Positions 18,301-26,769 of a stretch of 64,000 bases of DNA are shown here, piece by piece. Under the pieces are notes generated by a model, which was given only the letters and a program-made list of their open reading frames with translations, searched no databases and had not been told where the DNA came from. The number at the start of each line of letters is the position of its first letter. The first letter of the stretch is position 1. The translations under genes and the position numbers were made by a program. The stretch comes from Corynebacterium argentoratense DSM 44202 (GTDB lineage: Bacteria; Actinomycetota; Actinomycetes; Mycobacteriales; Mycobacteriaceae), in the NCBI RefSeq assembly GCF_000590555.1, contig NC_022198.1, forward strand, positions 372,001 through 436,000. The letters are read 5' to 3'.

Positions 18301-18619
18301 CAACAAAGTCGACGCCGCGCAAAACCCGCAGCTGATGGCCTACCAAATGGCGGTGCGCGAACAACTCGGCGAAGACATTGCCGAAGCCCAGCTGGTGTAC
18401 CCCGTGGTCGAGAACAAACAAGCTGCGGTGCGCGAACAACCCCCACTAGACGAGTCCATGCGGCGTGGGCTCAGGCTCGTATTCGATGACGTCGCGGAAA
18501 GCTTACTGGGGCCAGACGCGGAAGCATTCGCAATCGACCAAAGCCTGTGCGACACCTGTGCGGCGAAAGTGATGTGCCCAGTCAACCCGGAAGGAAAGGC
18601 GGTCACCGATGTCCACTAA
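15311..18619 (+). CDS. adnA: AdnA subunit of the AdnAB helicase-nuclease
   Basis: A 1102-residue UvrD-like motor joined to a C-terminal PD-(D/E)XK nuclease; with AdnB it resects double-strand breaks. The motor is degenerate: motif I near residues 59-67 reads GPAGSGVST, with Val where Lys is needed, and motif II reads LDDAQN in place of DEYQD. The nuclease looks intact, VIADLKTSN near residue 985. A CX2CX5C group near the C terminus plus the Cys in GCPLRS near 838 fit the AddB-type [4Fe-4S] clasp. Codon use changes abruptly around 17880. Overlaps adnB by 11 bp. Confidence 0.93.
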   Translation: MGAMLSRPQRSFNPPVSPEVRLRFSADGKRCDAAAGGFERSAQRAGEILDAGGSWRLTGPAGSGVSTVLVECVAESLRRGVRADEVCFLTPSKEAAARVQAAVGARIASGVGADVQVAVGVQSVHSFAFSIVRAAAVRAAHADGSDGGMLPRLITGAEQDAVIRELLLGHHEQGGAYWPEEQRPALELVGFARALRDFLLRALERGVGPEELKALGQRWGIELWSAAGLFLEEYERTMELSGARRLNASELVTAALQALNADPVLLDQLRAQSRLFVLDDAQNVDPQTARLCALFVDSADCAVIAGDPEQAVFGFRGASEDFLLHHPVAHECRLDASLRVMTSREIVVADSVAAQSSAVADVVRREHLLGGRPWEDIAVIVRGAGEVEPMRRVLLGAGVPVSLDPTAVVLSEEHIVQAVLLAVRAARAGAVVPLGGQGAAVLEPLSRSEVVQLASGPVGGADPVVLRRVLRGVRKAELMRARAAGQGIGRRAVDCLAELLNCGQEAVLGLDALRDVLSERELAVLQRIVDVVSAGREAVQRGESVEMVLWEVWRTTGLSDHLAAVSLRGGAAGSQADRDLDAMLALFDAAGDWVERRPSASIDSFVSHIMEQQLPTGMRDRRGQVPQAVNVLTAHACAGREWGAVVVAGVQEGSWPAAAEAGTLFLQERLVDLLDEGIEPDTFISRAAERLVSERRLLGVALSRAVDRVWLTCVDAPDAAEAAEPSRFVDDVASAWGVTPVRVSMRDGDAQAQAVGGLRVLSVPGFVAELRRAVCDQSTPMGLRRQAARQLARLATAGVYGAHPGQWWGVHGPSSQSQLEAPGRPVMVNPSRFEQALGCPLRSVVSRWDPDDEPGFYQQRGIILHAFSEAVAAFEAVRAEQEADPDASAQPVDVAAGLAEAREMVVEAIDAITPTVSAQANRVRAQWRAAVERTQQWTVSRSANLDLVATELPVRHVVGRVAERDVIIKGRVDRIDATREQPRRLVIADLKTSNTAANKVDAAQNPQLMAYQMAVREQLGEDIAEAQLVYPVVENKQAAVREQPPLDESMRRGLRLVFDDVAESLLGPDAEAFAIDQSLCDTCAAKVMCPVNPEGKAVTDVH

Positions 18620-21600
18620 GCCACAGGTCGATCCGGTCACTCTGTCCCAGTGGTTGGGTCAAGAGCATCCCCCCACACCCCAACAAGCGGCGATTATTGG
18701 CGCGCCACCCGGCCCCATGCTTGTCGTCGCTGGCGCTGGCGCTGGCAAAACCGAAACGATGGCCGCCCGCGTCGTCTGGCTAGTCGCCAACGGATATTGC
18801 GCGCCAGAACAAGTGCTGGGCCTGACCTTCACCAAAAAGGCAGCCCAGCAGTTATCCCAACGAATCAGGCTGCGCCTCCAAGCCCTGGCACGGGTACCCC
18901 AATTGGCGGAGATTGACCCCGATGGATCTATCCGGGACAGCCTCAAAGCCATCACCCCAACCGTCGCCACCTATGATTCCTACGCAGCAACACTCATCCA
19001 GGAATACGGCCTGCTGTTGCCCGTAGAACCCGGCGCTCGAACCATCACCCAAGCCGAGACCTACCACATCGCCCTGGAAGTAGTGCGCCAACACCAAGGC
19101 ACACTCGACACCACCGTCCTGCCCGGATCACTGGTCAACCGAGTACTGCGTCTAGCCAGCGAAATGGACAACCACGTGGTCAGCTCGCAAGAGGTCATCG
19201 ACGAATCCCGCCTCCTGGTGGAGATGGTCGACACCCTCCCCAACAAAGACCCCGACGGGCCCACACCCGGAAAACCAAACCAAGCCCTGCTGAAAGTAAG
19301 GGACCGGCAGCTTGACCGCAACGCGCTGCTACCCATCGTCGAAGAATTCCGCGCAGAACTGAAACGCCGTGCAGTGGTGACCTTCGGCGAACAAATGTCC
19401 ATGGCGGCCCGCCTAGTCATGTCCCACCCGCGCGTCGGAGCCAGCCAACGCGAACGCTACCGCGTGGTCATGCTGGACGAATACCAAGACACCAGCCACT
19501 CCCAAAGGCTTCTCTTGCGTAGTCTCTTCGGCGGCATCGACCCCGAACTGAGCGTCACAGCCGTAGGTGACCCCATGCAGGCCATCTACGGTTGGCGCGG
19601 CGCCACAGCAGCCAACCTCCCCCGATTTACCAGGGACTTCCCAGACATAACCGCCGGCACACCGGCACCCAAAAAAGAGCTCACCACCTCCTGGCGAAAC
19701 CCACCAGCAGTACTCGACTGGGCCAACATCGTTGCCGACGCAGTCTTCGGCACCGGTGCACCCCGCCCCGTACAACCCCTCCAAGCCCGCCCCGGCAGCG
19801 CGCCGGGCCACACGGATCTACGCTGGTTCGCCACCCCAGAAGAAGAAGTGCAGTGGGTGGCTGACCACATGGCGCAGCGCTACGCGGATGGTGTTGGCGC
19901 CGGTGGTTTTACGGGGGCCGTGTTGGTCCGCAAGCGCGCCCATATGCGCAGCGTGGCTGATGCGTTGCGCGCTCGTGGAGTACCCGTCGAAATCGTCGGT
20001 GACGCCGGTTTGCTTAAGATCCCGGAAGTTGCAGACATGCTGGCGGTGGCCACCATGCTCATCCGACCCGAAGACACCGAGGCTGCACTGAGGGTCGTAT
20101 GCGGACCGTCCGTAGGCCTGTCGCTTGCTGATTTGCAGGCATTGGCGGCCCGGGCGAAAAACTTGAGCGCTCGAGTCTCCGCAGATGATGACGCCGCGGG
20201 CAAGGCGCAGGCTCCCGACCTCGACGCCGCAGGACGTATCGTCAGCCACTTACGCGAGCAGATCGATGGGGCAGTGTCCCAAGAACCCGAGGCCAGGGTT
20301 GGGCTAGCCGATGCTGTGGCAGACCTCGGCGAACCGGAACGATTCTCGGTGGAAGGCTACGCGAGGCTCCAAGACCTTGCGGCCGCACTACGCTACATGC
20401 GCACCCACACCCTCAGCCAGTCACTGCCCGACATTTTCAACGATATCGAGCGAGTGATGGGAATCCGCACGGAAGTATTGTCGCGGGCAAACCCACATGA
20501 AGATGGCGCCGCCGGCACCGCGCACCTGGATGCCTTTGCCACCGTGGTCGCCGACTTCTCGCGTATACCCGGGGCCAGCCTTGAGTCCTTCCTGGACTAC
20601 GTTCAACTGGCCACCGAGCACGAAGACGGCCTGGCACCAGGCGAGGTCCAAGTGCGTGCAGACCGCGTGCAGATACTCACCGTGCACAAGTCAAAAGGCT
20701 TGGAATGGGACCACGTCGCTGTGCTGCACGCCGACAACTCCACCTACTTCGCTGACGGATCCCGCCCAGGTGCTAAACATTCCAACTGGACCACCTCCGT
20801 GGACCAACTTCCCGTATCACTTCGTGGCGACTGCGAAGAACCCGGCGACACACCAGGCACCGGCATTCCTGAGCTTGACCTCAGCGACGTCACCACCCTC
20901 AACGAACTGTCCGCCGCTATCGAACAACACAAAAAGGACTACCACGCCGAGTTGCGCGAAGCCGACCGCAGGCTGTTCTACGTAGCCCTCACCCGTGCCG
21001 CCGACAGTCTAACCATCAGCGGAAACTGGCAGATGGGTGCCCCCATCGACCTGGTCGCGCGACTAGCCAAGCTCAACCCCGCCGAAGATGAACAATGGAC
21101 AGTACCCGACAAACCCAAGCTCCCCATGGGGCTGCGCGACGCACTGTCCATCCTCGGAGAAGACGACACACCAGAAGAAACACCGCTGAACCCCAAGCTC
21201 ATCCCCATCGCCGTCCAGCGGCGCCTAGCCCAACGCGACGTCATTATTCCCAGTCGCCCGCTTGAGGACCTCGACGAATCCATCGGCAGCTACCCCAGGG
21301 ACCACCTAGGGCAGCGACGCGAACACGTCGAGCACGGCGCAGGACTAGTCGCCGAAGCACTGGACAACCTCCCAGAGGCCACAGCCGAAGCCGAACTCGA
21401 CCAGCTGTGGGAACAAGAAGCCACCGCGCTCATCGACGAACACACCCGCCTGAACCAACCAGTAACCCACGTAGACATCGGAACCAGGCTGACCGCATCC
21501 GACATGGTGAGCCTCAAAGACGACCCCGAGCGCTTCGCCCGCCGCCTACGCCGACCCGTGCCATTCAAACCCAACAGCTACGCAAAACGTGGCACAGCAC

Positions 21601-22088
21601 TGCACCAATGGCTCGAAGACCGCTTCGGTGGCTCCGGACTGATCGACGAAGACGACCTTCCCGGCATGGGCGAACTTTACGAGGACCCCCACGCAGACAA
21701 CCTTCAGGAACTCAAAGACAAATTCCTCGCAAGCAAGTGGGCAGCGCGCACACCCATGTACGTTGAGCACCCCTTCGAAGTGAAAATCGGCACGCACCTG
21801 GTGCGCGGGCGCATCGACGCCATCTTCAAAGACGAAGACGGCTGGCTCGTTCTCGACTGGAAAACCGGAAAACCGCCCCGCGCCCGCAGCACAAAAGAAA
21901 TGGAAGCGGCCATCATCCAGCTCGCGGTCTACCGCCAAGCATGGGCGCAACTACTGAGCGAACGCAGCGGACAGCCGGTGTCCCCTTTGGGGATTCGGGC
22001 CGCATTCCACTACATTGCTTGGGATGAAACTTTCACCCCGAACGAGCTTCCAGACGCCGAGGCACTGGCAGCGATGCTTGAGGCATAA
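18609..22088 (+). CDS. adnB: AdnB subunit of the AdnAB helicase-nuclease
   Basis: A 1159-residue protein with a complete UvrD-type motor: GAGAGKTE (about 41-48), TFTKKAAQQL, MLDEYQDTSHSQ, GDPMQAIYGWRGA, TVHKSKGLEWDHV and ALTRAAD. A C-terminal nuclease domain carries VLDWKTGKPP near residue 1087. In mycobacteria AdnB is the leading motor of the complex that resects broken DNA ends, which fits the intact motifs here against the decayed AdnA motor. It overlaps adnA by 11 bp, so subunits are probably made in equal amounts. Confidence 0.95.
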   Translation: MSTKPQVDPVTLSQWLGQEHPPTPQQAAIIGAPPGPMLVVAGAGAGKTETMAARVVWLVANGYCAPEQVLGLTFTKKAAQQLSQRIRLRLQALARVPQLAEIDPDGSIRDSLKAITPTVATYDSYAATLIQEYGLLLPVEPGARTITQAETYHIALEVVRQHQGTLDTTVLPGSLVNRVLRLASEMDNHVVSSQEVIDESRLLVEMVDTLPNKDPDGPTPGKPNQALLKVRDRQLDRNALLPIVEEFRAELKRRAVVTFGEQMSMAARLVMSHPRVGASQRERYRVVMLDEYQDTSHSQRLLLRSLFGGIDPELSVTAVGDPMQAIYGWRGATAANLPRFTRDFPDITAGTPAPKKELTTSWRNPPAVLDWANIVADAVFGTGAPRPVQPLQARPGSAPGHTDLRWFATPEEEVQWVADHMAQRYADGVGAGGFTGAVLVRKRAHMRSVADALRARGVPVEIVGDAGLLKIPEVADMLAVATMLIRPEDTEAALRVVCGPSVGLSLADLQALAARAKNLSARVSADDDAAGKAQAPDLDAAGRIVSHLREQIDGAVSQEPEARVGLADAVADLGEPERFSVEGYARLQDLAAALRYMRTHTLSQSLPDIFNDIERVMGIRTEVLSRANPHEDGAAGTAHLDAFATVVADFSRIPGASLESFLDYVQLATEHEDGLAPGEVQVRADRVQILTVHKSKGLEWDHVAVLHADNSTYFADGSRPGAKHSNWTTSVDQLPVSLRGDCEEPGDTPGTGIPELDLSDVTTLNELSAAIEQHKKDYHAELREADRRLFYVALTRAADSLTISGNWQMGAPIDLVARLAKLNPAEDEQWTVPDKPKLPMGLRDALSILGEDDTPEETPLNPKLIPIAVQRRLAQRDVIIPSRPLEDLDESIGSYPRDHLGQRREHVEHGAGLVAEALDNLPEATAEAELDQLWEQEATALIDEHTRLNQPVTHVDIGTRLTASDMVSLKDDPERFARRLRRPVPFKPNSYAKRGTALHQWLEDRFGGSGLIDEDDLPGMGELYEDPHADNLQELKDKFLASKWAARTPMYVEHPFEVKIGTHLVRGRIDAIFKDEDGWLVLDWKTGKPPRARSTKEMEAAIIQLAVYRQAWAQLLSERSGQPVSPLGIRAAFHYIAWDETFTPNELPDAEALAAMLEA

Positions 22089-22100
22089 GAGGGCAACCTG

Positions 22101-23216
22101 ATGAATCCCCACCACGAACGACGTCGCCGTTACTACCACCGCCCACGGCGGCGCTCCTCCCAACGCAGTGCCGGTTGGCTGCGGGAGGACCAGCAGCTTG
22201 AAACAATGCCCGACCACGCGCTTCTCAACGTCATCAATATTCCTAGAGATGACTCTGCAAGCCCCAGGGCGCTGATCACACGACGCGTGGTCTATGCGCT
22301 GATCCTGCTGGTGTTCGTCGCAATCCTTGTCTACGCCGACCAGGACGGATACAGTGAAAAACTCACCGCCATCGATGCTCTGTACTACTCGGCAGTGACG
22401 CTATCAACCACAGGCTACGGCGATATCGTTCCCGTCACCCAAAGCGCCCGCCTCATCAACACCTTGGTGATTACGCCGATTCGTATGGCCTTCCTTATTT
22501 TGCTCGTCGGCACCACGCTGGCGGTACTCACAGAAGAAACCCGACGGACCCTACAAATCCAACGCTGGAGGAGAAGCATGCGCGATCACACAGTGGTCAT
22601 TGGCTACGGAACTAAAGGCAGCAGCGCCGTGTCAGCGATGCTGGCTGACGGCGCAGATCCCCGGCACATCGTTGTCGTCGATACCAGCGAACAAGCACTC
22701 GAAGCAGCGAACAATCATGGTCTTGTCACGGTCAAAGGTTCTGCCACGAAGACAGATGTGCTGAAACTTGCGGGCGTTCCACGCGCACGCGCCGTTGTGG
22801 TCGCACCCAACCTTGATGACACCGCAGTGTTGGTCACCCTGACGGTGCGCGAAATCGCTCCCCACGCCACGGTGGTCGCCAGCGTTCGAGAAAGCGAAAA
22901 CGTACACCTGCTGGAACAATCCGGCGCCGACCAGGTAGTCATCAGTTCAGAAACCGCAGGCCGGATGCTCGGCTTGGCAACCGTGACCCCCTCTGTTGTC
23001 GAGATGATGGAGGATTTGCTGAGCCCCGAAGATGGGCTGAGCATCGTCGAACGCCGAGCCAGCGATATGGAAGTCGGAATTAATCCGCGCGAGTTGCCCG
23101 ACATCATTTTGGGGCTCGTCCGAGGTGGGATACTGCACCGCATCGGCACCCCCGAGGCGGCCACCGTGGAAAGCGGCGACCGACTGCTGTACGTACGCCG
23201 CACGCTCGATTCCTAA
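22101..23216 (+). CDS. Potassium channel with RCK/TrkA-N domain (Rv3200c-like)
   Basis: A 371-residue protein: basic N-terminal tail, two membrane helices (about residues 60-78 and 118-140) around a pore loop with filter TTGYGD near 109-114, then a cytosolic RCK domain with a Rossmann nucleotide site (VVIGYGTKGSSAV) and a TrkA-C-like end. By family it forms a tetrameric ligand-gated K+ channel. It starts 12 bp after adnB and is kept in this repair block in mycobacteria too, although no functional link is known. Confidence 0.9.
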   Translation: MNPHHERRRRYYHRPRRRSSQRSAGWLREDQQLETMPDHALLNVINIPRDDSASPRALITRRVVYALILLVFVAILVYADQDGYSEKLTAIDALYYSAVTLSTTGYGDIVPVTQSARLINTLVITPIRMAFLILLVGTTLAVLTEETRRTLQIQRWRRSMRDHTVVIGYGTKGSSAVSAMLADGADPRHIVVVDTSEQALEAANNHGLVTVKGSATKTDVLKLAGVPRARAVVVAPNLDDTAVLVTLTVREIAPHATVVASVRESENVHLLEQSGADQVVISSETAGRMLGLATVTPSVVEMMEDLLSPEDGLSIVERRASDMEVGINPRELPDIILGLVRGGILHRIGTPEAATVESGDRLLYVRRTLDS

Positions 23217-23226
23217 AGGAGCACCC

Positions 23227-23661
23227 ATGGACGCCGACCCGCAGGAAACCTACCCCAGGATTGACCCCGCCATCATCGTCGCAGTCCGCAACAAAGACAC
23301 GCTCCTTATGGCACGCAACGCCCAAAGGCCAGGTTTCTTCTCCCTCATCGCGGGCTATGTCTCCGTGGAGGAAACCATTGAAGACACCGTTGCACGTGAG
23401 CTTATGGAAGAAACCGGACTGCGCTGCCATAATGTGCAGTACTGGGGTAGCCAGCCTTGGCGCAACAACACCCTCATGCTCGGCTTTTTTGCCGACAGTG
23501 ATGGGGTAGTGGTGGGGGAACCCGACGGGGAATTGGAAGAAATCCGTTGGATGACCCGACACGATATCGAAGCGCTGGGCAAAGAACAATTGCCTAACCC
23601 AGCATCAATTGCACGACGCATGATCAACGAGTGGATACATGATCAACCTAGACGACCTTGA
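23227..23661 (+). CDS. NudC-type NUDIX hydrolase, short form
   Basis: A 144-residue NUDIX enzyme. The complete Nudix box GX5EX7REUXEEXGU lies at about residues 39-61 (GYVSVEET...ELMEETGL), and it is followed by SQPW, the start of the NADH pyrophosphatase array SQPWPFP. Here the array reads SQPWRNN, so substrate choice may differ. The usual NudC N-terminal domain and zinc ribbon (about 150 residues in Rv3199c) are absent. AAAGGAG precedes the ATG. The gene overlaps uvrD2 by 23 bp. Confidence 0.85.
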   Translation: MDADPQETYPRIDPAIIVAVRNKDTLLMARNAQRPGFFSLIAGYVSVEETIEDTVARELMEETGLRCHNVQYWGSQPWRNNTLMLGFFADSDGVVVGEPDGELEEIRWMTRHDIEALGKEQLPNPASIARRMINEWIHDQPRRP

Positions 23662-25684
23662 CGACGACCAACGCGCAGCCGCCACAGCACCTCGCGGCCC
23701 TGTCTGCATCATCGCGGGCGCAGGGACCGGAAAAACCCGGACGATCACCTACCGAATCGCCAACCTCATCGATCAAGGATTCGTAGCGCCCCAGCGCATC
23801 CTCGCCGTCACCTTCACGGCACGTGCAGCCGGTGAAATGCGGGAGAGGCTCAACCACATGGGCATCGGCGGCGTCCAAGCGCGTACCTTCCACGCCGCCG
23901 CACGCAGGCAACTGTCTTATTTCTGGCCCAGCATTGCGGGAAACCTCCAGTGGAAACTCATCGACAATAAATTCCCCCTAGTCGGCCGCGCGGTGCGCAG
24001 CGTCGGGCTCGACAACTCCACCGACATGGTTCGCGACGTCCTCAGTGAAATCGAATGGGCCAAAGCAACGCTGCTGACTCCTGAAACATATGTCCAAGCG
24101 GCGCAGAAACACAGTGACCGGCGGCCACCGGCAGACCCGGAGAAGATCGCCGCAGCGTACCGTCGTTATGAAGAGATGAAAACCACCGACGAAGGCATGC
24201 TGCTGGATTTCGACGATCTGCTGCTGCACACTGCCGCAGCTTTGGAAAATGCACCCGGAGTCGCAGAAGAATTTCGCGAACAATACCGCAGTTTCGTTGT
24301 CGACGAATACCAGGATGTCACCCCACTGCAGCAGCGCGTCCTGGACGGCTGGCTAGGGGAGCGCGACGACATCACCGTCGTCGGAGATGCACACCAAACC
24401 ATTTATTCCTTCACCGGAGCCACACCTGACTACCTGCTGAACTTCTCGCGCCGCTACCCGCATGCTGCGGTGAAGCTGCTGCAGCGCGACTACCGTTCTA
24501 CCCCGCACATCACAGACCTGGCCAATACGGTCATTAGCCGTGCACACCACCCCGGAGTGAGCAACCGCATCCCCATGCTGAAGCTGCAAGGCATGCGTCC
24601 ACAAGGCCCCAAGCCCACCTTCAGTTCGCACTCTGATGAAGTCGCTGAGGCCCGTGATGTTGCAGCCAAGATTAAAAAACTGATCAGCCAGGGCGTACAA
24701 CCCAGCGAGATTGCCGTGCTGTACCGCATCAACGCCCAATCCGCTCGATATGAAGAAATCTTCCAGGAAGAATCCATCGCCTACCAGGTGCGGGGAGGAG
24801 AAGGCTTCTACCAGCGTGCAGAAATACGCGAAGCACTCAGTGCACTGGCGCGGGCAGTCGATGTGAGTGACATCCCCGTTGACGAGGTTGTTTCGCGCAC
24901 ATTCATCCCCCTGGGGCTTACCCCGGAAGAGCCTCAAGGTGAGAGGGCTAGGGAGCGCTGGCAGTCCCTCAAAGCACTGAAGGAGCTTATTGGGGAACTA
25001 GCGCCACCAGACATGCCCACCTTGATTAGCCAGCTCAGGCAGCGCGCTGAAGCAAAGCATCCCCCCACGATGAACAGCGTCACCTTGGCATCCATGCACG
25101 CGGCCAAAGGCCTCGAATGGGATGCGGTGTTCCTCGTTGGCCTCGTCGAAGGCTCTGTACCCATCAGCCACGCCATTAAAAGCGGAACCGATTATGCCAT
25201 CGAAGAGGAACGTCGCCTGTTCTACGTCGGTATTACCCGCGCCCGCGAACATCTCTACCTGTCATGGTCCGCTGCCCGTCAGGAAGGCGGACGCGCCACT
25301 CGAAAACGCACCAGGTTCCTCGATGGGATTGTCGCGGACGCGCCGGAACAACGAACAAGCAAAGTCAGTGCTTCGCGGATTCGCTATTGCACCGAATGCG
25401 GCGAGGAACTGACAACCCCAGCAGAAAAAGTTCTGCGGAGGTGCGCTACTCATCCTGGGGGTGCGGACGAAGAGGTGTTCCAAGCGTTACGAGCCTGGCG
25501 AAAAGACACAGCCCAAGATCAGGGTGTTCCCGCATTCGTCGTGTTCTCTGACGCCACTTTGCTGGCTTTGGCAGAGGCACTGCCGACAACAAAGGAAGCC
25601 ATGCTGGAGGTTTCGGGGGTCGGGCCGGTTAAAGTGGAAGCCTATGGGGAGGGTGTGCTGGAAACACTAGCCCAGTTCACCTAG
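23639..25684 (+). CDS. uvrD2: DNA helicase UvrD2 with HRDC domain
   Basis: A 681-residue superfamily 1A helicase. Motifs: GAGTGKTRT (about 28-36), VTFTARAAGEM, VDEYQDVTPLQQ, GDAHQTIYSFTGA, SMHAAKGLEWDAV and VGITRAREHLYLSW. A linker with CTECGEE...RRCATHPG follows, then a C-terminal HRDC domain (about 605-681). In mycobacterial UvrD2 the linker is a tetracysteine motif; here the fourth ligand appears to be His (C-X2-H). It acts on duplex DNA in repair or replication. Start overlaps the NUDIX gene end. Confidence 0.93.
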   Translation: MINLDDLDDDQRAAATAPRGPVCIIAGAGTGKTRTITYRIANLIDQGFVAPQRILAVTFTARAAGEMRERLNHMGIGGVQARTFHAAARRQLSYFWPSIAGNLQWKLIDNKFPLVGRAVRSVGLDNSTDMVRDVLSEIEWAKATLLTPETYVQAAQKHSDRRPPADPEKIAAAYRRYEEMKTTDEGMLLDFDDLLLHTAAALENAPGVAEEFREQYRSFVVDEYQDVTPLQQRVLDGWLGERDDITVVGDAHQTIYSFTGATPDYLLNFSRRYPHAAVKLLQRDYRSTPHITDLANTVISRAHHPGVSNRIPMLKLQGMRPQGPKPTFSSHSDEVAEARDVAAKIKKLISQGVQPSEIAVLYRINAQSARYEEIFQEESIAYQVRGGEGFYQRAEIREALSALARAVDVSDIPVDEVVSRTFIPLGLTPEEPQGERARERWQSLKALKELIGELAPPDMPTLISQLRQRAEAKHPPTMNSVTLASMHAAKGLEWDAVFLVGLVEGSVPISHAIKSGTDYAIEEERRLFYVGITRAREHLYLSWSAARQEGGRATRKRTRFLDGIVADAPEQRTSKVSASRIRYCTECGEELTTPAEKVLRRCATHPGGADEEVFQALRAWRKDTAQDQGVPAFVVFSDATLLALAEALPTTKEAMLEVSGVGPVKVEAYGEGVLETLAQFT

Positions 25685-25688
25685 CCCG

Positions 25689-26630
25689 CTACCAACACAC
25701 CGGGCATCCAGGGTGGGCCTGCACCACCGTGGTGTTGATGTCCACCAGAAAAGGACTGAGCTCGAACATTGCGCCGGCCTGCAGCTGAGGAAGCCGCTGC
25801 GGCTGGTGGTGCCGCATGCCTGGCGGCGGCCCCGCCGCACCATAGTGGCGAGCTAGTAACGCCGCCACAAAGGATGCAACAAAACCTTCCTCCATGGTGA
25901 GGACATCAGGATCTGGGGGAGTGAAAGCCTGCCTGCTGGCTAGGGAACAATGCGGATCGGCTGCAGCATGGTGCATATCAACGCATACCGGGCAGGGGCC
26001 GAAATGATTGATGCTGATCGGCCCGACAACACCTCGGCCGTCGGCAACACGGACGGGGATGAAGACGCCACCAAAGCTTCTTACCGCTCGCGCTAGTTCA
26101 GCCTGCCTGTGCACCGGCATTGACGCAGTTGACACTATTGGGCGGCTTGCAGATGTCCCCGCTAGGAAAGCCGGCGCAGATTCATTCTTTAAAGGGATGC
26201 GCACAGAGATGCCATGCGCGGATAACAGCTGGCGGATCTGCAAGGCTAGACGATTATTACCCATCAACGCCACGGAAGGAGCCGGGTGGTGGGATAGGAC
26301 AATGTCGTAGGTCAGCAGTTCGGACAAAAGCAGGTGGGTTGCTGCGGTTGATAAACCGCATCGGTGCAGGCGCCGGGCTGCGGTCTCTATTGCAACGGGG
26401 CTGTCAAAACCGTTTAACGCCGCAGCTACTTTGCGCGCCACTGTGCCATTGTCCCCGATGCGCACCATGGCTGTTTTGGTTGCGTCAGAACCAAATTGAA
26501 TGAAAAACTCCTGCCGGCCCGACTGCCCGTTAGTGTGCGAGCGAACATGCGCGGCGGCGGAAGGAGAGAGCTTCACATCAGTTCCCGCCCCGTGTAATCC
26601 CGCTGCTGTGTGTGGTATTGGAATAGTCAC
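25689..26630 (-). CDS. Cyclodehydratase/ThiF-like protein (Rv3196-like)
   Basis: About 313 residues. Related to actinobacterial proteins annotated as TOMM/bacteriocin cyclodehydratase-like: the segment GPCPVCVDMHHAAADP (about residues 215-230) matches their conserved GPCLRCLDLHRxDRDP, and the C terminus ends in a CPVC pair, suggesting a metal site. No precursor peptide gene is visible nearby. The GTG at 26630 is chosen because TATCTA lies 14 nt upstream and the preceding codons look non-coding; an in-frame start at 26681 is possible. Converges with uvrD2, 4 bp apart. Confidence 0.7.
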   Translation of the reverse strand: MTIPIPHTAAGLHGAGTDVKLSPSAAAHVRSHTNGQSGRQEFFIQFGSDATKTAMVRIGDNGTVARKVAAALNGFDSPVAIETAARRLHRCGLSTAATHLLLSELLTYDIVLSHHPAPSVALMGNNRLALQIRQLLSAHGISVRIPLKNESAPAFLAGTSASRPIVSTASMPVHRQAELARAVRSFGGVFIPVRVADGRGVVGPISINHFGPCPVCVDMHHAAADPHCSLASRQAFTPPDPDVLTMEEGFVASFVAALLARHYGAAGPPPGMRHHQPQRLPQLQAGAMFELSPFLVDINTTVVQAHPGCPVCW

Positions 26631-26769
26631 AACGACTGTCCCCCTAGATAAAATTCGTGGCCTCTTACACCCCCTACGCACGCTGCCACTAGTCCGCCCC
26701 GCACCCGAGGATGCGGGGCAGACTAGGAAGCGGATGCGTTGTCCAGCATTCTACCGTGGCGGCAGATTT

